This document shows positions 11,277 through 22,606 of a stretch of DNA of 64,000 bases, piece after piece. The DNA comes from Pochonia chlamydosporia 170. Lineage: Eukaryota; Ascomycota; Sordariomycetes; Hypocreales; Clavicipitaceae. The translations under genes were made by a program, and so were the position numbers. The stretch spans positions 4,402,001 through 4,466,000 of the forward strand of contig NC_035791.1 of the NCBI RefSeq assembly GCF_001653235.2, written 5' to 3'. Every line of letters begins with the position of its first letter. Position 1 is the stretch's first letter. The notes under the pieces are model-generated. The model was not told where the DNA came from. It did no database searches and was given only the letters and a program-made list of their open reading frames with translations.

Positions 11277-12281
11277 CGTTTCTCGGCCGTCAGCAGACGA
11301 GGCGAGGCTCAATTAATTCGGTATTCGGGATTGTTGCGATTTTCAACGACTGCCCATTCCCATTGGAAAGAATGAGGTGCCGCTGAGAGTGGTGTCGAGC
11401 AATGGCTGTCGCGTGCCAAGTGTTGTAGTATTTGGTCTGTTGGAAATTCTTGAGTAGGTCACGGAACTAGCCGGGCCGAGACAGGGGTGCAATAAAATGG
11501 CTGTCACGATATGGGTGTAGGGTATGCTACTATGCATGGCTGACATTCGAGCACGGCCACCTGTTCTTCAACTGTGTATTGTTACAGTGCATCAAGGCAA
11601 ATATGGAAATAAGTTTCAATGTTGAATTATCTGCTCTCCTCCACGGCTAATATTCCTCCTATTTAGCCTGTGAAATCATACTGAACCATTTTCGGGTCCG
11701 AAGCATAGGGAAGTTATGTCTAGTCACGCCACGGTCCCGAACCAAAGCACAATATCCGATCAGCATAAGCTGCGTGCTCTATCCCCCACGTAACAGAAAG
11801 CCACACGCATTAGCGTACTGCCAGGTTTCGCGATTCAAAGCCCAGTGTTGAAATTAAAATGCATGGCGCATTCTTGATCGCTGGCCCGGCCTTCGCACAC
11901 GTTTGCTGTCCGAGAACGCCAAGCTGCGTCAGACAGTGACCAGCACGCGCAAGCGCTTGACGAGTCGCACCAACCATTGGCCCAACTTAATATTCTCGGG
12001 AGAAAGTCCCGGCAGGGCTGACATTCAATGTTATCTTAAACAGGATGCCGACTGTAATAGAAAATTTGAGTCACGATGTGTAGCTAGAACCATGAGCAGG
12101 CTTTCATCGTCATGATACGAAAGCGCGGGTATAAGTCTGGTTGCATATCCAGATACAGCAATTCGCTTCCAAACCATTCCAAAGATTCAAATCAATTTCT
12201 CCTTCATCAATAGTACTGAGTAATTCCTCCACCAGCTCTTTTTCCATGCCTCATAGTCAATAGTCCTGCCCATCTTGCAAA
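11277..12281. other. Intergenic, about 1 kb, divergent uL24m and FAD monooxygenase
   Basis: No gene-like frame was found. A palindromic TTCAATGTTGAA occurs at 11615-11626, a member of the recurrent CAACATTGAA motif family. A TATA-like box lies at 12130, upstream of the monooxygenase. Confidence 0.5.
12130..12135 (+). promoter_or_regulatory. TATA-like box of the FAD monooxygenase
   Basis: TATAAG lies 152 bp before the start codon at 12282, followed by a pyrimidine- and AAT-rich leader without a strong competing ATG. Core promoter role is inferred from position. Confidence 0.4.
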
Positions 12282-13541
12282 ATGCCCAGCCATTTCCTCG
12301 AAGGCAAAAAAATCATCGTCTCTGGCGCAGGATTCGCCGGTCTATCCTTCATCATTGCCCTCCGCCAAAATTGGAATCCCGCCTTCAAACCACCCCAAAT
12401 CACAATCTACGAACGTGAAGGCCGTCACCTCCCCCGCAGCAGACAAGGATACTCCCTCTCCCTCCATGGCTTCGACGAGGATGGTGGCCTCGTGGCAGCT
12501 CGGGACATTGGGGTCCTCGACGACATGATGAAGCACGCTGTTTCTGGGACAGACAGTATTGGAGGGTTTCGTATATGGTCTAGTAGCTGGGCTCAAATGC
12601 TCTCCGTACGCTTCGACCCCTACAAAGATTTGCCAACGTCAGGAATGCGTATTATTCGAAATGACATGAGGGAGGTGTGTGTCTCTGCTGCAGAGAAATT
12701 ATACCCCATTACGTGGAATACAATGGTTACTTCGGCCGAGAAACTGCCCAATGGACGAATTCGCACTCATGTCCGCCCATCTGAGTCTGGCAGGGAAGCC
12801 GACTCATTCACAGATGACTGCGACTTGCTCATCGCTGCAGACGGGGCACACAGCAAGATCCGCGCTTCCTTCAGACCAGGCGATAATCTAGAGTACGCAG
12901 GAGCCGTTCAAATGGGCGGTGTGGCCAGATTCCCCAACGGTCTTCCGGAGCTCGTCACCAAGAACTGGGGCATGGTCATCTCCGGTGAGGGAGTAGGATG
13001 CTTCGTGTCGCCTGTTGATGCAACTGGCGTGGTATGGGCACTCAGCTTCCTTGAGCCGCAAAGCACGAAAAAATATGACACGGAGTCAACCAAAGATTTT
13101 GAGGCTTTCAAGGATGAGGCCCTGACACGCGGGCACATGATTCAGGAGCCGTTCCAGACAATCGTCCATGCCACCGAACAACATTCATTATTCAGATTCC
13201 CCGCCCGGGACAAAAAGCCCTTTCCCCATGCTGGAGACGAAAACTTAAAGGGCGTCGTGTTCCTAGGCGATACGAATCACGCCGTGAGTCCGTTTGCTGG
13301 TAACGGAGCAAACATGGCCTTGAAGGATGGCGTTGACCTCGCCCGTCAGCTTTGCAACAGTCAGTCCATGGAAGAGGCGCTGGAGGCGTATGATAAGCTG
13401 GCTTTGCCGAGGGCAGAAAAGACACTCAAGCAGTCGCACCAGAGGATTGCTCATGCTCATTGTACGGGATGGTATTACTATGCGATGAGGGGGATGCTCC
13501 TCGCTGGAAGCACCGCCATGTTTTTGATGGGGCGGGTGTGA
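12282..13541 (+). CDS. FAD-dependent aromatic/polyketide-type monooxygenase, intronless
   Basis: A single exon of 419 aa. The N-terminal Rossmann motif is GAGFAGL (Gly15, Gly17, Gly20), with an acidic ribose-binding residue after the second strand (TIYEREGR). The DG motif is DCDLLIAADGAHSKIR (about 183-198) and the GD motif is VFLGDTNHAVSPFAGNGANM (about 324-343). These three define group A flavin monooxygenases (PF01494), which hydroxylate aromatic or polyketide substrates using NAD(P)H and O2. A C-terminal hydrophobic stretch (MRGMLLAGSTAMFLMG) may be a membrane contact. The substrate cannot be told from sequence; TetX-like and salicylate-hydroxylase-like enzymes share the motifs. Neighbours are housekeeping genes, so there is no sign of a biosynthetic cluster. 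Absence of introns is compatible with a mobile accessory gene but proves nothing. Confidence 0.88.
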   Translation: MPSHFLEGKKIIVSGAGFAGLSFIIALRQNWNPAFKPPQITIYEREGRHLPRSRQGYSLSLHGFDEDGGLVAARDIGVLDDMMKHAVSGTDSIGGFRIWSSSWAQMLSVRFDPYKDLPTSGMRIIRNDMREVCVSAAEKLYPITWNTMVTSAEKLPNGRIRTHVRPSESGREADSFTDDCDLLIAADGAHSKIRASFRPGDNLEYAGAVQMGGVARFPNGLPELVTKNWGMVISGEGVGCFVSPVDATGVVWALSFLEPQSTKKYDTESTKDFEAFKDEALTRGHMIQEPFQTIVHATEQHSLFRFPARDKKPFPHAGDENLKGVVFLGDTNHAVSPFAGNGANMALKDGVDLARQLCNSQSMEEALEAYDKLALPRAEKTLKQSHQRIAHAHCTGWYYYAMRGMLLAGSTAMFLMGRV

Positions 13542-14230
13542 TGCTGTTGTTCTGTTGATGCGTGTGTGGCTCTATACCCTACTCTTTGTTTTTTTCTTCC
13601 ATATTGTTCGTACAGTAGCAAGATGAGAAATGTATGAAGATATCAATGGTGCATTTAAAAGCTTAAAGAATGATGTCCAGTTTTGGAGTTGAGTCGTCGT
13701 AAATGTTAGTCCCGAGCTGCTCATGCAAGTACCAGGGTCAAGCATGTGGGGCTCAAATCCACCATTTCTACCGCCAGCCGCCCAAAAATTTCACGTCCTT
13801 CAACTTTCCTCCTCAACCTTTCATCCATTGACACAAAGATTGCACGACGCACTGCGCACGCACGCAACAACCGTCTAACTATTTCGAATAGTACCAGCTA
13901 GCAATGACAATTCATTCGTCAATCGATTCTTCTGTTTTATTTCCCCGTGACTTGCACTTTGGCACTTTCGAAGCTTTGGCGATCTCTTCGTGGTCGTCAG
14001 AGTCAATATGTTGCCTAGATTGATCCCAAAATACCCTGCCAAGGGTTATTCTCTGTCGTGTTACAAAGTCTCAGCGTTTGCAATGAGGAACTTTGCGTCA
14101 AATCTATTCAAAGAGATACATATCACTGTCACCAGAATTTCGTAGTCTTCACCACAGGATGCCCTTTAAAAACTTGACTCGAAAGCCAAAAAGAGTTCAA
14201 TATATTCCGATTTTGATTCTCATGCAACAT
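13542..14230. other. Intergenic, 689 bp between convergent genes
   Basis: Contains the 3' ends of the monooxygenase and GET1. No gene, RNA or repeat was recognised. Confidence 0.5.
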
Positions 14231-15000
14231 CTATAATTCCTTCTTCTCAGACTTCTCTGCAGTCTGCTTCCCAGGCTGCGTCGCCTTCCCAGCCGGCTGA
14301 GCTACCTTTTCTTTAGGCCCAGCAAAGATCTGCCTCCCGAGAAACATGATGATCTCGCTGAGGAGGGTAATCACGCCAGAGCAAGCGAGTTGCCATGACG
14401 GGGCGCTGACACTACCCAGCGGCGCACGGGGGAATGATATGATCCATTCGGCGTAGTATGGGAACCAGCCGTACGGCAGCCAGAACATGGGCTCCTTGCC
14501 GTACCAGAAGGGGAGGAAGTACTGCGGTACTTTGGTGATGAGCATTCGAATCGCCGTGAGGTAGTTGTCGAATCTGGCTCTCGAAGCCTCCATTCCTTTC
14601 TCTGCAAAGTGAGGTGTGGTTAGCACTCGTAACCTGGATTAATCAGTTGGTTACAGTTTTGCACGTACTAGATGCATCGAGCTTCTCCAACAGCTTGTCA
14701 TGTTGACGACGCAGCTTGGCCCATTTCGCAAACTCATCCTGGCTGCTCGTGGCGTTGAGGTCCCGACGGACCTTGAGGTACTCGGCCTGGAGCTTGCGCT
14801 GTTCGGCGGCTGCTTTGGAAGTCGATACGGGGAGGTAGTTGATCAAGGTCCATAGCTATCCAACGTCAGTATTGCTGATTCTGGTGGCACAATTTGGAGC
14901 CTGCCCTGCTTACCAGATTGTTAATCTGTGCCGCGCCCACGGCGTTGATGAACTGGGCCACCACCTCAACGGCAAAAATGAGAAACAGGATAGTCGTCAT
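14231..15000 (-). CDS. get1: GET1 (WRB/CHD5-family) tail-anchored protein receptor subunit, 3 exons
   Basis: Exons 14914-15000, 14669-14855 and 14231-14601; the introns of 58 and 67 nt have GTAAGC/GTACGT donors and join in frame to give 214 aa. The first TM segment (about 3-24, [15 protein letters not shown]) is followed by a cytosolic coiled coil ([40 protein letters not shown]). Two further membrane segments lie around [20 protein letters not shown] and the [18 protein letters not shown] helix. The tail is polar and Lys-rich. Get1 with Get2 forms the ER-membrane receptor that strips tail-anchored proteins from Get3. It is head-to-head with the PTAR1-like gene (272 bp apart). Short exon 1 encodes only the first helix. 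Confidence 0.93.
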
Positions 15001-15272
15001 TTTCAGCAACAATATTGACAAGATCCGTTAGAATCGTGCCCGCCCGTTGCGTGGCGAGGAGTTCGAGTCGTCGTGGGGGTATGTCTCGTGCTTCTGAGTC
15101 CTAACGACCAAGTTCTGCAACGAAAGCTCCAGCTGTTCCGTCCCGCAACCCCGGTGCATTGAATTTCCGAAACCACCTCCAACAGCTCCCCTCCAAAATC
15201 TGTAAAGCTCCGCTACCCTATATGTCGACTTGAACATTCAACTTTCATGCCTGTTTTTACCCAGTATTTCAG

Positions 15273-16277
15273 ATGTCGAAAGTCATTGAGAGCGTAAAGC
15301 GCATTATACAAAATGAAGATCCCAAACCCGTATACGACACAATTTCACATGAGCTTTCGCAAACATATGATCAGTACATGGGCATAGAGTTTCTTCCACC
15401 AGAGTTCGAACCAGAACTGAAAGGTGCCTACTTTTTCAAAGAGAACCACTTCCTCGCCCTATCAAAACTTCGAATTATCCAGGCATTTATCGTGGCTCGT
15501 CGGATTCTAAATCAACATCTAAACCAACCCGGTAGCGTACTCACCGATGATGTGTGGAAAGCCACCAATGTCCTACTGCTCTGGGACTCGGAGCACCTCA
15601 CCGCCGCAAACACACGCAAACGACTCATCCTGAATTCATCACTCACAGAAACTGAACGAAAAGAAGCTCTCAAAAAAGACGCTTACTTCATCAACAGTCT
15701 CCTGTCAAGTGATTTGTATCGACACACAAAGTCGCCCGTGCTATGGGCTCACAAACGCTGGTTATTTCGCCAAGAGAGGCAGGCCCAAATGCCAGTAAAC
15801 CTGGTGCAGGACTTTGAAAGCGTCATTCACCTCGCAGCAGACAGACACCCCATGAACTACTATGCCTGGTCATATGCGAGGAGCCTGTTCTCTTCAAGGT
15901 CAGGGGAGTGGGGCCCAGAGACGGTACAAAGGTTTGTAGAGATGTCGCATAAGTGGTGTCGGCTTCATCTCAACGACACATCGGGATGGTCATTCCTGAT
16001 AGTCGTTGCCGCGGAATTCCCACGACACGCAAAAGAGATATTTCAAGAGACGACCACGCTTGCGAAGAGGTATGGCTGGCGCGGAGAGGCGATTTGGAAC
16101 TTTTTACGGACATTGGTTCTGCTTCCTGTCTTGAGGGAGAATACGGATGTGACAAAGGGCTTTCACGACCTGTATAGTAGTGTACGGGGTGAGATACAAG
16201 ACGGGACGAGTTGGGATGCAACAGTCTTGGATAGGTGTGCGAAATGGGTTGATACAGCTGTTAGTAGGGGAACGTGA
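15273..16277 (+). CDS. Protein prenyltransferase alpha-repeat protein (PTAR1-like), intronless
   Basis: 334 aa with PPTA-type helical repeats: VLLLWDSEHLTAANTRKRLIL, then SPVLWAHKRWLFRQ, then HPMNYYAWSYARSLF, then NDTSGWSFLIVVAA. The WxxRxxL / W-x3-Y-A pattern is the alpha-subunit repeat of farnesyl- and geranylgeranyl-transferases. The divergent repeats and the lack of the full alpha-subunit architecture point to the PTAR1/ECM9 group (the prenyltransferase alpha subunit implicated in Golgi SNARE prenylation in animals) rather than to the main CAAX or Rab enzymes. That assignment is inference from pattern. It shares a 272-bp divergent promoter with GET1. Confidence 0.8.
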   Translation: MSKVIESVKRIIQNEDPKPVYDTISHELSQTYDQYMGIEFLPPEFEPELKGAYFFKENHFLALSKLRIIQAFIVARRILNQHLNQPGSVLTDDVWKATNVLLLWDSEHLTAANTRKRLILNSSLTETERKEALKKDAYFINSLLSSDLYRHTKSPVLWAHKRWLFRQERQAQMPVNLVQDFESVIHLAADRHPMNYYAWSYARSLFSSRSGEWGPETVQRFVEMSHKWCRLHLNDTSGWSFLIVVAAEFPRHAKEIFQETTTLAKRYGWRGEAIWNFLRTLVLLPVLRENTDVTKGFHDLYSSVRGEIQDGTSWDATVLDRCAKWVDTAVSRGT

Positions 16278-16349
16278 GACTTTCAAATGGTTGGACTGCA
16301 TTCCACCAACGACGGTTGTTTGATCAACACATGTGATTCTCTCCGGTTG

Positions 16350-16475
16350 TACAGTCTGTGGTCCAATGTATTTGAACATATCCAAGTATACACTAATACA
16401 GCTCAATATGCCTCAGCACACAACGCGATATGCGGTACCATTCCCTGTTTAAAATACTTCTGACCCCCCACTGTA
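16350..16475 (+). mobile_element. MITE-like element, copy A
   Basis: About 122 bp between TA dinucleotides. The left end is CAGTCTGTGGTCC, the right end GACCCCCCACTG; the interior block AAGTATACACTAAtACAGC is followed by CAGCACACAACGCGATATGC. CAGT termini with TA target duplication are typical of Tc1/mariner-pogo elements. No transposase is encoded, so it would be non-autonomous. It shares most bases with copies B, C and D. Confidence 0.75.
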
Positions 16476-16592
16476 CGTATATAACAGTTAATGTTAATTT
16501 AGCAGCCACGGTGTCTTACAAAATTCCACAAGGCAGTAGATTAACAGAAATGAAGCTGGACCTAGACATTGCCTTGAATCTGGTCTTGCGAA

Positions 16593-16723
16593 TACAGTGG
16601 GGGGTCCAACGTATCTGAACAGGGAAAGGGAAAGGTATCGCATATTGCGTTGTGTGCTGAGCCATATTAAGCTGTGTTAGTGTATACTTGGATATGTTTA
16701 AATACGTTGGACCACAGACTGTA
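16593..16723 (-). mobile_element. MITE-like element, copy B (inverted relative to A)
   Basis: The same element read on the minus strand, TA-flanked, with CAGTGGGGGG at its + strand left end and CCACAGACTG at its right. It has an extra GGGAAAGGGAAAGG stretch relative to the others. It faces copy A across about 117 bp of unrelated sequence, so the pair forms a 374-bp inverted repeat. Confidence 0.75.
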
Positions 16724-18860
16724 TGAGCTAGCTATTTAGTACCAAGATAGCAGATTGATGATACAACACCAAGAGCATATCTTGTTTGGACCGGCAACCA
16801 TGTGGAGGTGAAGATGTCCTTGAGAACGGGTATTGCTGTGGTAATGAAGATTGATGGTGAAACAACCATGGCCACTTGACGCGAGGGAGACTGACATGGC
16901 CGGGAAATTGCACTGAAAAGGGTCTGAAACAGTAAAGACGACGCATATGCTTCTTGACTGACAGAAACACCATACAGGATTGCCTTGGGAGTGCAGTTGA
17001 ATGTGGCGGCAGCATGCCGTAAATACACACATTTGACGGTAGCATACAGAGGCCGTAAACCCGAAAGTCTGATGTCGTGGCAAACGCGGCTCTTGCCCAT
17101 GTTCCAGGGGCTGAGCTCAGAGCAAAGATCTGCAAACAGGTGGTATTGTTGACATTTGTGTCCGATTATGATGGGCAAAGATTGTCGTGTGAGTGCCGAT
17201 CCAGGTGTTTTAATTTAGACTCCCGCCCGCTGTAGAGGAGATCCGTAGCAGAGACAAATATGAATACCGCAGGTGAACTCGACCGTTTCTCAAATATCCA
17301 CCCATGGAAGTAGTTAATCTCCGAAAGTTGTTGTCGTTAGACCGCTCTCACCTTGAGCTTGCCCATGGCATCATGTCGGCAGCCATGAGTAGATTTCCGG
17401 AACGGAGTGAATACAGGCACCAATAGATTAGAATTAAAATTCAAAGATGACCCCCGACGCGCATAACTTGGCTTGAGTAGCAATACCCATCATTGCAAAC
17501 ATAGTACTCATGTTTGTGGTGTCAGGGGCTACAATTGATGCTGTTTTGCAACTGGCATGTGCCATCTGTGCCAAGAGACCCAGTGACGCAGATTTCAGCG
17601 TCCATATGGGATTTTCAAGGACAGGAAATGGACAAACCGCTTTCCTTGCGGGACCTGGTAGGTTTAGCGCGGGGAAAACAGGGGAACCGCTCGGCTGGGG
17701 CCAAAAGACTCAAGGCTGTACTTATTAGCATCATCATCAGAGTCTCCTTCAAGGGATCGATCCTTGTGCGGCGACCAAATTGGAGATGGTTGGTGGGTAT
17801 GTGAGTTGACGCAGGGGATGGGTCTGGATCTGCTCGAAGGGTACGGAGTACTGCGTGATGCAGATGTAGACGACTTCAGCGAACAAGCCCTTGCATATGC
17901 CATATGGCCACAAGACCTTTTCACCAGTTGAGTTATGAAATGGCGTTTACCTTTGCCGTTACGGAGTACGGCAACAGGGACTCGCAGGCAAACAGGCCAC
18001 ATGTCCAGCTGAAAGCAATGTTATAACACTCGGCGGACAACTGAGCACCGTCGTCTCCAAAGCGACAGTAGAGTGTTAACGAGCGGCGAAGTGCGGATTC
18101 GTGGAAACAGTGCTCAATGGAATGCCAGCGCTGCCTCTGACCAGGACGGGATGCTTGCCTTCGCACCAAAGACAAGTCAATTTTGTGGCTCCCTGGTTTG
18201 GCAACGATGCTTGTCCCTTGACAAGCACGTGTGAGCAGTCCCTTGAGTCGTTCGCGTCCAAACAGCACGAAATCCAGCTGGAGGAGGCATCGTCTTGGAG
18301 GAAATTAGCCGCGACAATCAGATACGGTGTAACAGCTGAGGGAAGAACTGCATGATCCCACAGAGTACATGAAGCCTGGGATCGTCATGACTGCAATGCA
18401 ACCTGAATTGTGATGGTCGTGACAGGTTAAGGTTACTAGCGTCGCCGCCAGCCACAAAAAACCACCGAGCGACCAGGCCAGGACTGACTGGCCCTGGCGC
18501 TAAAGTATCTCAACCCAGTTGAAACAAGCCTTGATCAATAGTCAGCAATACCAAGGGACTCCCACGAGGGTTGAAATGCCGTGTCAGACTGATTACACAG
18601 AGTAAGGTCTGCCCTTGCTTGCAGCATGATACGCTGGGGTTCGTGAACAGAAGCAGCGACTGCGGCGGAAAATCGTGGACGTGGTGATTACGATTGATGC
18701 AATGAGCTGAGTTCATGAACCACTGGATTTCCAACTAAACCAGACAGCAAATGGATCCAGGGGTTTTGGTGCGCGGCGCCCTGTGCTGAGGATTGATGGA
18801 TGTATGGAGGAACGGAGTCTGGAGTACAGTATGGAGTTCGCAGCACACAGACATTTGTCG

Positions 18861-18993
18861 TACAGTCTGTGGTCAAACGTACCTAGGTATTTGAACACAT
18901 TCAAGTATACACTAACACAGCTCAATATGTCTCAGCACACAACGCGATATGCGATACCTTTCCTGGGTCGAACACTTCTGACCCCCCACTGTA
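18861..18993 (+). mobile_element. MITE-like element, copy C
   Basis: TA-flanked; starts CAGTCTGTGGTCAAAC and ends GACCCCCCACTG, with AAGTATACACTAACACAGC in the core. It is slightly longer than A because of inserted bases near ACCTAGG in the left arm. Confidence 0.75.
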
Positions 18994-20907
18994 AATCAGC
19001 CAAGTCGAGAATGCAGGTGATACGAGACGCCACCGATGCACAAAGCATGCAGCCAGCAGGACATCTGGAGGCTCGTGTGGTTCCTGCCAGTCTGGGTCTT
19101 TGTGCTCACCAGCTGGCACTGAGCCATTGTGAATGCACATGTGTGCATTAGTAACGAGACATTCGCTTGCATAAGCGAGCAATTTGCGGCAATGCCCGTA
19201 AAAAAAAAAAAAAGAGTCAAGAAAACAAAGAAAGAAGTATGAAGCAAGATCCGGCACCAAGGCATCGATTCCTTTTTTAGAATTGAGTGATTTCGGTTCA
19301 GGCCATTCATACAAATTACCGACATACGAAAATTGATGTCTGGTAAGCTTGGTGCAGGAGCATCCTTTGCCCTAGTGGACGACTCCCCAACCTTGGGGCC
19401 ACCTTGGCGCCTGGAGCTGTGGTTCAACATTGAATGTTTCGTTTCGGAGCAAATGGCCCAATTGTGCATCTGGCCGTTGACGGATTGAACGCATCAGACC
19501 AGACCAGACAGACACTTGCTCCATTATCATCGGCCCATCTCCCTGTCAAAACAGGCTGACGCCAGAGGTCCACTTGGCAATCAGGGTGGCATCAAATGTT
19601 CTTGTTTCGTGGAAAACGTCGAGTGACAAGAAGTCGGCGAGAAGATTCGAAGACAATATTTCAAAACAGCGAGCCAGATCAAGATATCCATCGGGCCCGG
19701 GAATTGATTCTGAGGCTTGGCTGGGCTGTTTTTTGCGCTTCTTCGAAGATCACGTACAGCACGTATCTGTCTCTTTTGATAATGACAATAGACTCGGTTG
19801 TTCCTTGGTTTGGTCTTGGTCTGGAGCTTGCGACCCGCACCGCCCATCCTTGGGTCTCTTTGGTCTCTCTTCCCATCTGATCCATTCTCTGATCCTCTCT
19901 GGCCTATCTCTGACCCATCTCTGGCCCCATCCGTGGCTCGCTTTGGCTCCATCAATCACCCTCAACCCGGCCAACCGCTGGCATTCCCCTGATGTGTCTG
20001 GTCTGTCTCTCTTCTCAACAAGAACTGACAGGGTCTCCCTGCCACCACCTTGGAAGAACCCCCGTCCATCCGATGCCAAGTTTGGAAGTGATTGGCATTC
20101 GTCCAATTGAGAATGCTACTCAACCCGGGGATGGACAACCACCTCCTTTACAAACTCGGCCAGTCAATCTTGGAGTCGTGGGTGATCCTTGCTCGAACCT
20201 CTCCTCTTCGTTCATCTCCAGCATCGTCCCTGGACCGGGACGGCTTTCTCCATCTTCAACCTCTCTTCATCATTTGGCTTCTCCTCCTCTTTGTCCTCCT
20301 AGATATTCATTCCGTGCATCTCATTGTCGTGCATCTTGCCCTCTCGTTTTGGTTTTATTTTCCAGTGTAATTTTGTTTGTCTTGTTTGCATCTGTTGTGC
20401 ATTGTCGGGATCCAAAAGCAAATCGGGTTATTACGCCAGCGAATACTCATTTCCTTGTTGTTGTTGGGACTGGATTATTGCCATTGGTTTCATTTTCACA
20501 TTGTAGGTCGCCTTTGCAGTTCGTATTGCTCCCCGAGAGTGTTGTTTTGCTAACCAAAATCCGGCGCTTCCGCCAGCAGACTCGAACAATTCTTGCCAGG
20601 CATATCGTGTCATTCTTCGACTCGTTTTCACTGAGCAGCTCCTATCAGGCTGGAACTTGCCATGCTTCGTCATAATCTTTAATTGCATAATTCGCTGTCT
20701 GCCGTCGAGAGTCGAATTCCTTCCAAATAGATTTCGCCTAACTTGCTCTGACAAACCTATCCCATGATCGGATCGAAGCCGCCGGTTTGTACCACGACTC
20801 CTTCGCCAATTGCCACGCCGTGTCCGTTGGACCGTGGTCAACCTTGCCAATTTGCCGAGGGCAGATAAGTTGTGTACCACAACTGACTGCTTCACAACCA
20901 CGCCATC

Positions 20908-22606
20908 ATGATTCCGACTGTGGTTGTACTACAGCTGGCTTTGTGGACGTTCTCCGCATCGGCCTTTTATCCTTACACGCCATTATGGCTCAAGGAGAAA
21001 GAGGACCTTAACCTACTTGGGGAAGCCAAAAGAAATGCAGTAGTAGAGGCTGAAGATGAGTTGACGTTTAAAATCGAGAAGAAAGCACAACAGGTTAGTA
21101 ACTGATGCACCCCGAAGCCTGCCAGCCCAATTGTTGCTGATTCCCACCCGATGCTAATCTACGCTGCAGAACAATGAGTCCCCTGGCCGATTGGCAGCGA
21201 AGCAAGCTGTCTGGTTGAAGGAGAAATATAAGCACACTCGCACAGGAGCGTCTGTCGACAAGTCTGTGGAACGAAGAGCAAATTCGTACAAAATTATGGA
21301 AGCCTCTCAACCAAGTCAATCCATGGCTGCTGGAATCGACCAGGACGGAACCGACTACTCATACTTTCTGAAAGCAGGCCTGGGGTCTAAAGGCAAGCAG
21401 CTGTACATGCTGATCGATACTGGCGCTGGGTCCAGCTGGGTTATGGGCTCCGGTTGTGCCGACTCGCCTTGCTCGATGCACACGACTTTTGGCAAAGACG
21501 ACTCTAGCACACTATCTGACGGCGGCAAAACCTTTTCCATCTCATACGGATCTGGAACCGTTCAAGGCACCCTGGTTACCGACACAATAAGCGTTGCAGG
21601 CATCAGTTTACAGTATACGTTTGGCCAGGCCTCGAAGACCTCGGACGATTTTGCTCATTTCGCTTTTGACGGCATTTTGGGCATGTCCATGAGCCAAGGT
21701 TCTAGCGATAATTTCTTGAAAACCTTGGCGGATTCTAAGAAGCTTGACAAAAACTTGTTTGGAATACACCTGAACCGGGCCGCAGATGGGTCAAACGATG
21801 GCGAGATCAAGTTTGGATCCGCAAATTCCGACAAGTATACTGGGGACATTAGCTACACGTCCGTTGGGTCAAAGGATGGAGATTGGGCCATCCAAATCGA
21901 TGACATGACATACGACGGCAAGAAGGCTGGCTCAGGAGGCGTCCTTGCTTACATCGACACTGGTACTTCATTCATCTTCGGACCTCCCGATCAAACGAAA
22001 AAGATTCACAATGTCATCCCCGGATCTGAAACCTCTGATGGAAAGACGTTCACTGTTCCTTGCGACAGTAACAAGTCTTTGACTTTCACGTTTTCCGGGG
22101 TTGACTACAAATTGTCTCCCAAGGATTGGATCGCACCAAAGGACAGCTCTGGCAAATGTACCAGCAACATTTACGGCCACGAGGTTGTCAAAGGGTCTTG
22201 GCTCCTGGGCGATACGTTCCTCAAAAATGTATACACAGTATTTGACAGAGATGAGAAGCGAATTGGTTTTGCCGTTGCGGCCGGCTCTCAAGGCGGATCG
22301 AGCTCCAGCTCGAGCTCCAACTCTCCCAGTGGCAGCAGTTCGCCAACTGAGACAACTGTAGGTCCTACTACTGGCACTGCAACAACACTGACTACCGGTG
22401 TGACAACTCAGCCTGACGCATCCACACAGTCAAAACGGCCACCTCTTGGTCTAAGCGGTCATGAAACGGGCACCACAGGATCTGGTAGTGCTGCCACTAA
22501 ACCGACGGAGACTCCAAAGTCTGCAGCATCAGACGTTAGCCCACAACAGGACGCCAAACTAGCTGTCATCGTGTTCTTCGCGGGTTTGATTGCCCTGGTT
22601 GCTTGA
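20908..22606 (+). CDS. GPI-anchored aspartic protease (yapsin-like, family A1), 2 exons
   Basis: Exons 20908-21093 and 21170-22606; the 76-nt intron (GTTAGT...GCTAAT...CTGCAG) gives 540 aa. A signal peptide (MIPTVVVLQLALWTFSASA) is followed by a propeptide in which WLKEK occurs twice. The catalytic Asp motifs are IDTGAG (Asp145) and IDTGTS (Asp325). The C-terminus is a Ser/Thr/Gly-rich stalk and a final hydrophobic segment (LAVIVFFAGLIALVA) preceded by small residues, the layout of a GPI-attachment signal. Such proteases sit in the plasma membrane or wall and process secreted or wall proteins. Only two Cys pairs are visible. The first active-site triplet is DTG-A instead of the common DTG-S, as in several fungal yapsin-like members. 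Intron phase and family length support the model. Confidence 0.92.

Larger units (their letters stand above)
16278..20907. other. Gene desert, 4.6 kb, with MITE copies and a pyrimidine-rich leader
   Basis: No domain-bearing frame was found on either strand. It contains three copies of a short TA-flanked element (16350-16475, 16593-16723, 18861-18993), two TACGGAGTA motifs (17842-17850, 17960-17968), a 14-base A run (19201-19214) and CAACATTGAA at 19425-19434. From about 19,840 to 20,900 the + strand is C/T-rich with repeated TCTCTGGCC-like words, the look of a long promoter or 5' leader for the aspartic protease gene. Frames of 178 and 227 codons there read as low-complexity Ser/Leu/Pro and are rejected. 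Confidence 0.6.

Noticed and set aside
12282..16277. Secondary-metabolite cluster around the FAD monooxygenase
   Set aside because: Neighbours are GET1, a PTAR1-like protein and ribosomal protein uL24m; there is no synthase, transporter or cluster regulator.
16350..18993. RIP (repeat-induced point mutation) in the MITE copies
   Set aside because: A few CA-to-TA changes exist between copies (e.g. CTAACACAGC versus CTAATACAGC), but they are too few, and the copies too short, to claim RIP.
19574..20675. Overlapping 178- and 227-codon + strand frames
   Set aside because: Low-complexity translation of C/T-rich leader DNA, no splice support, no family.
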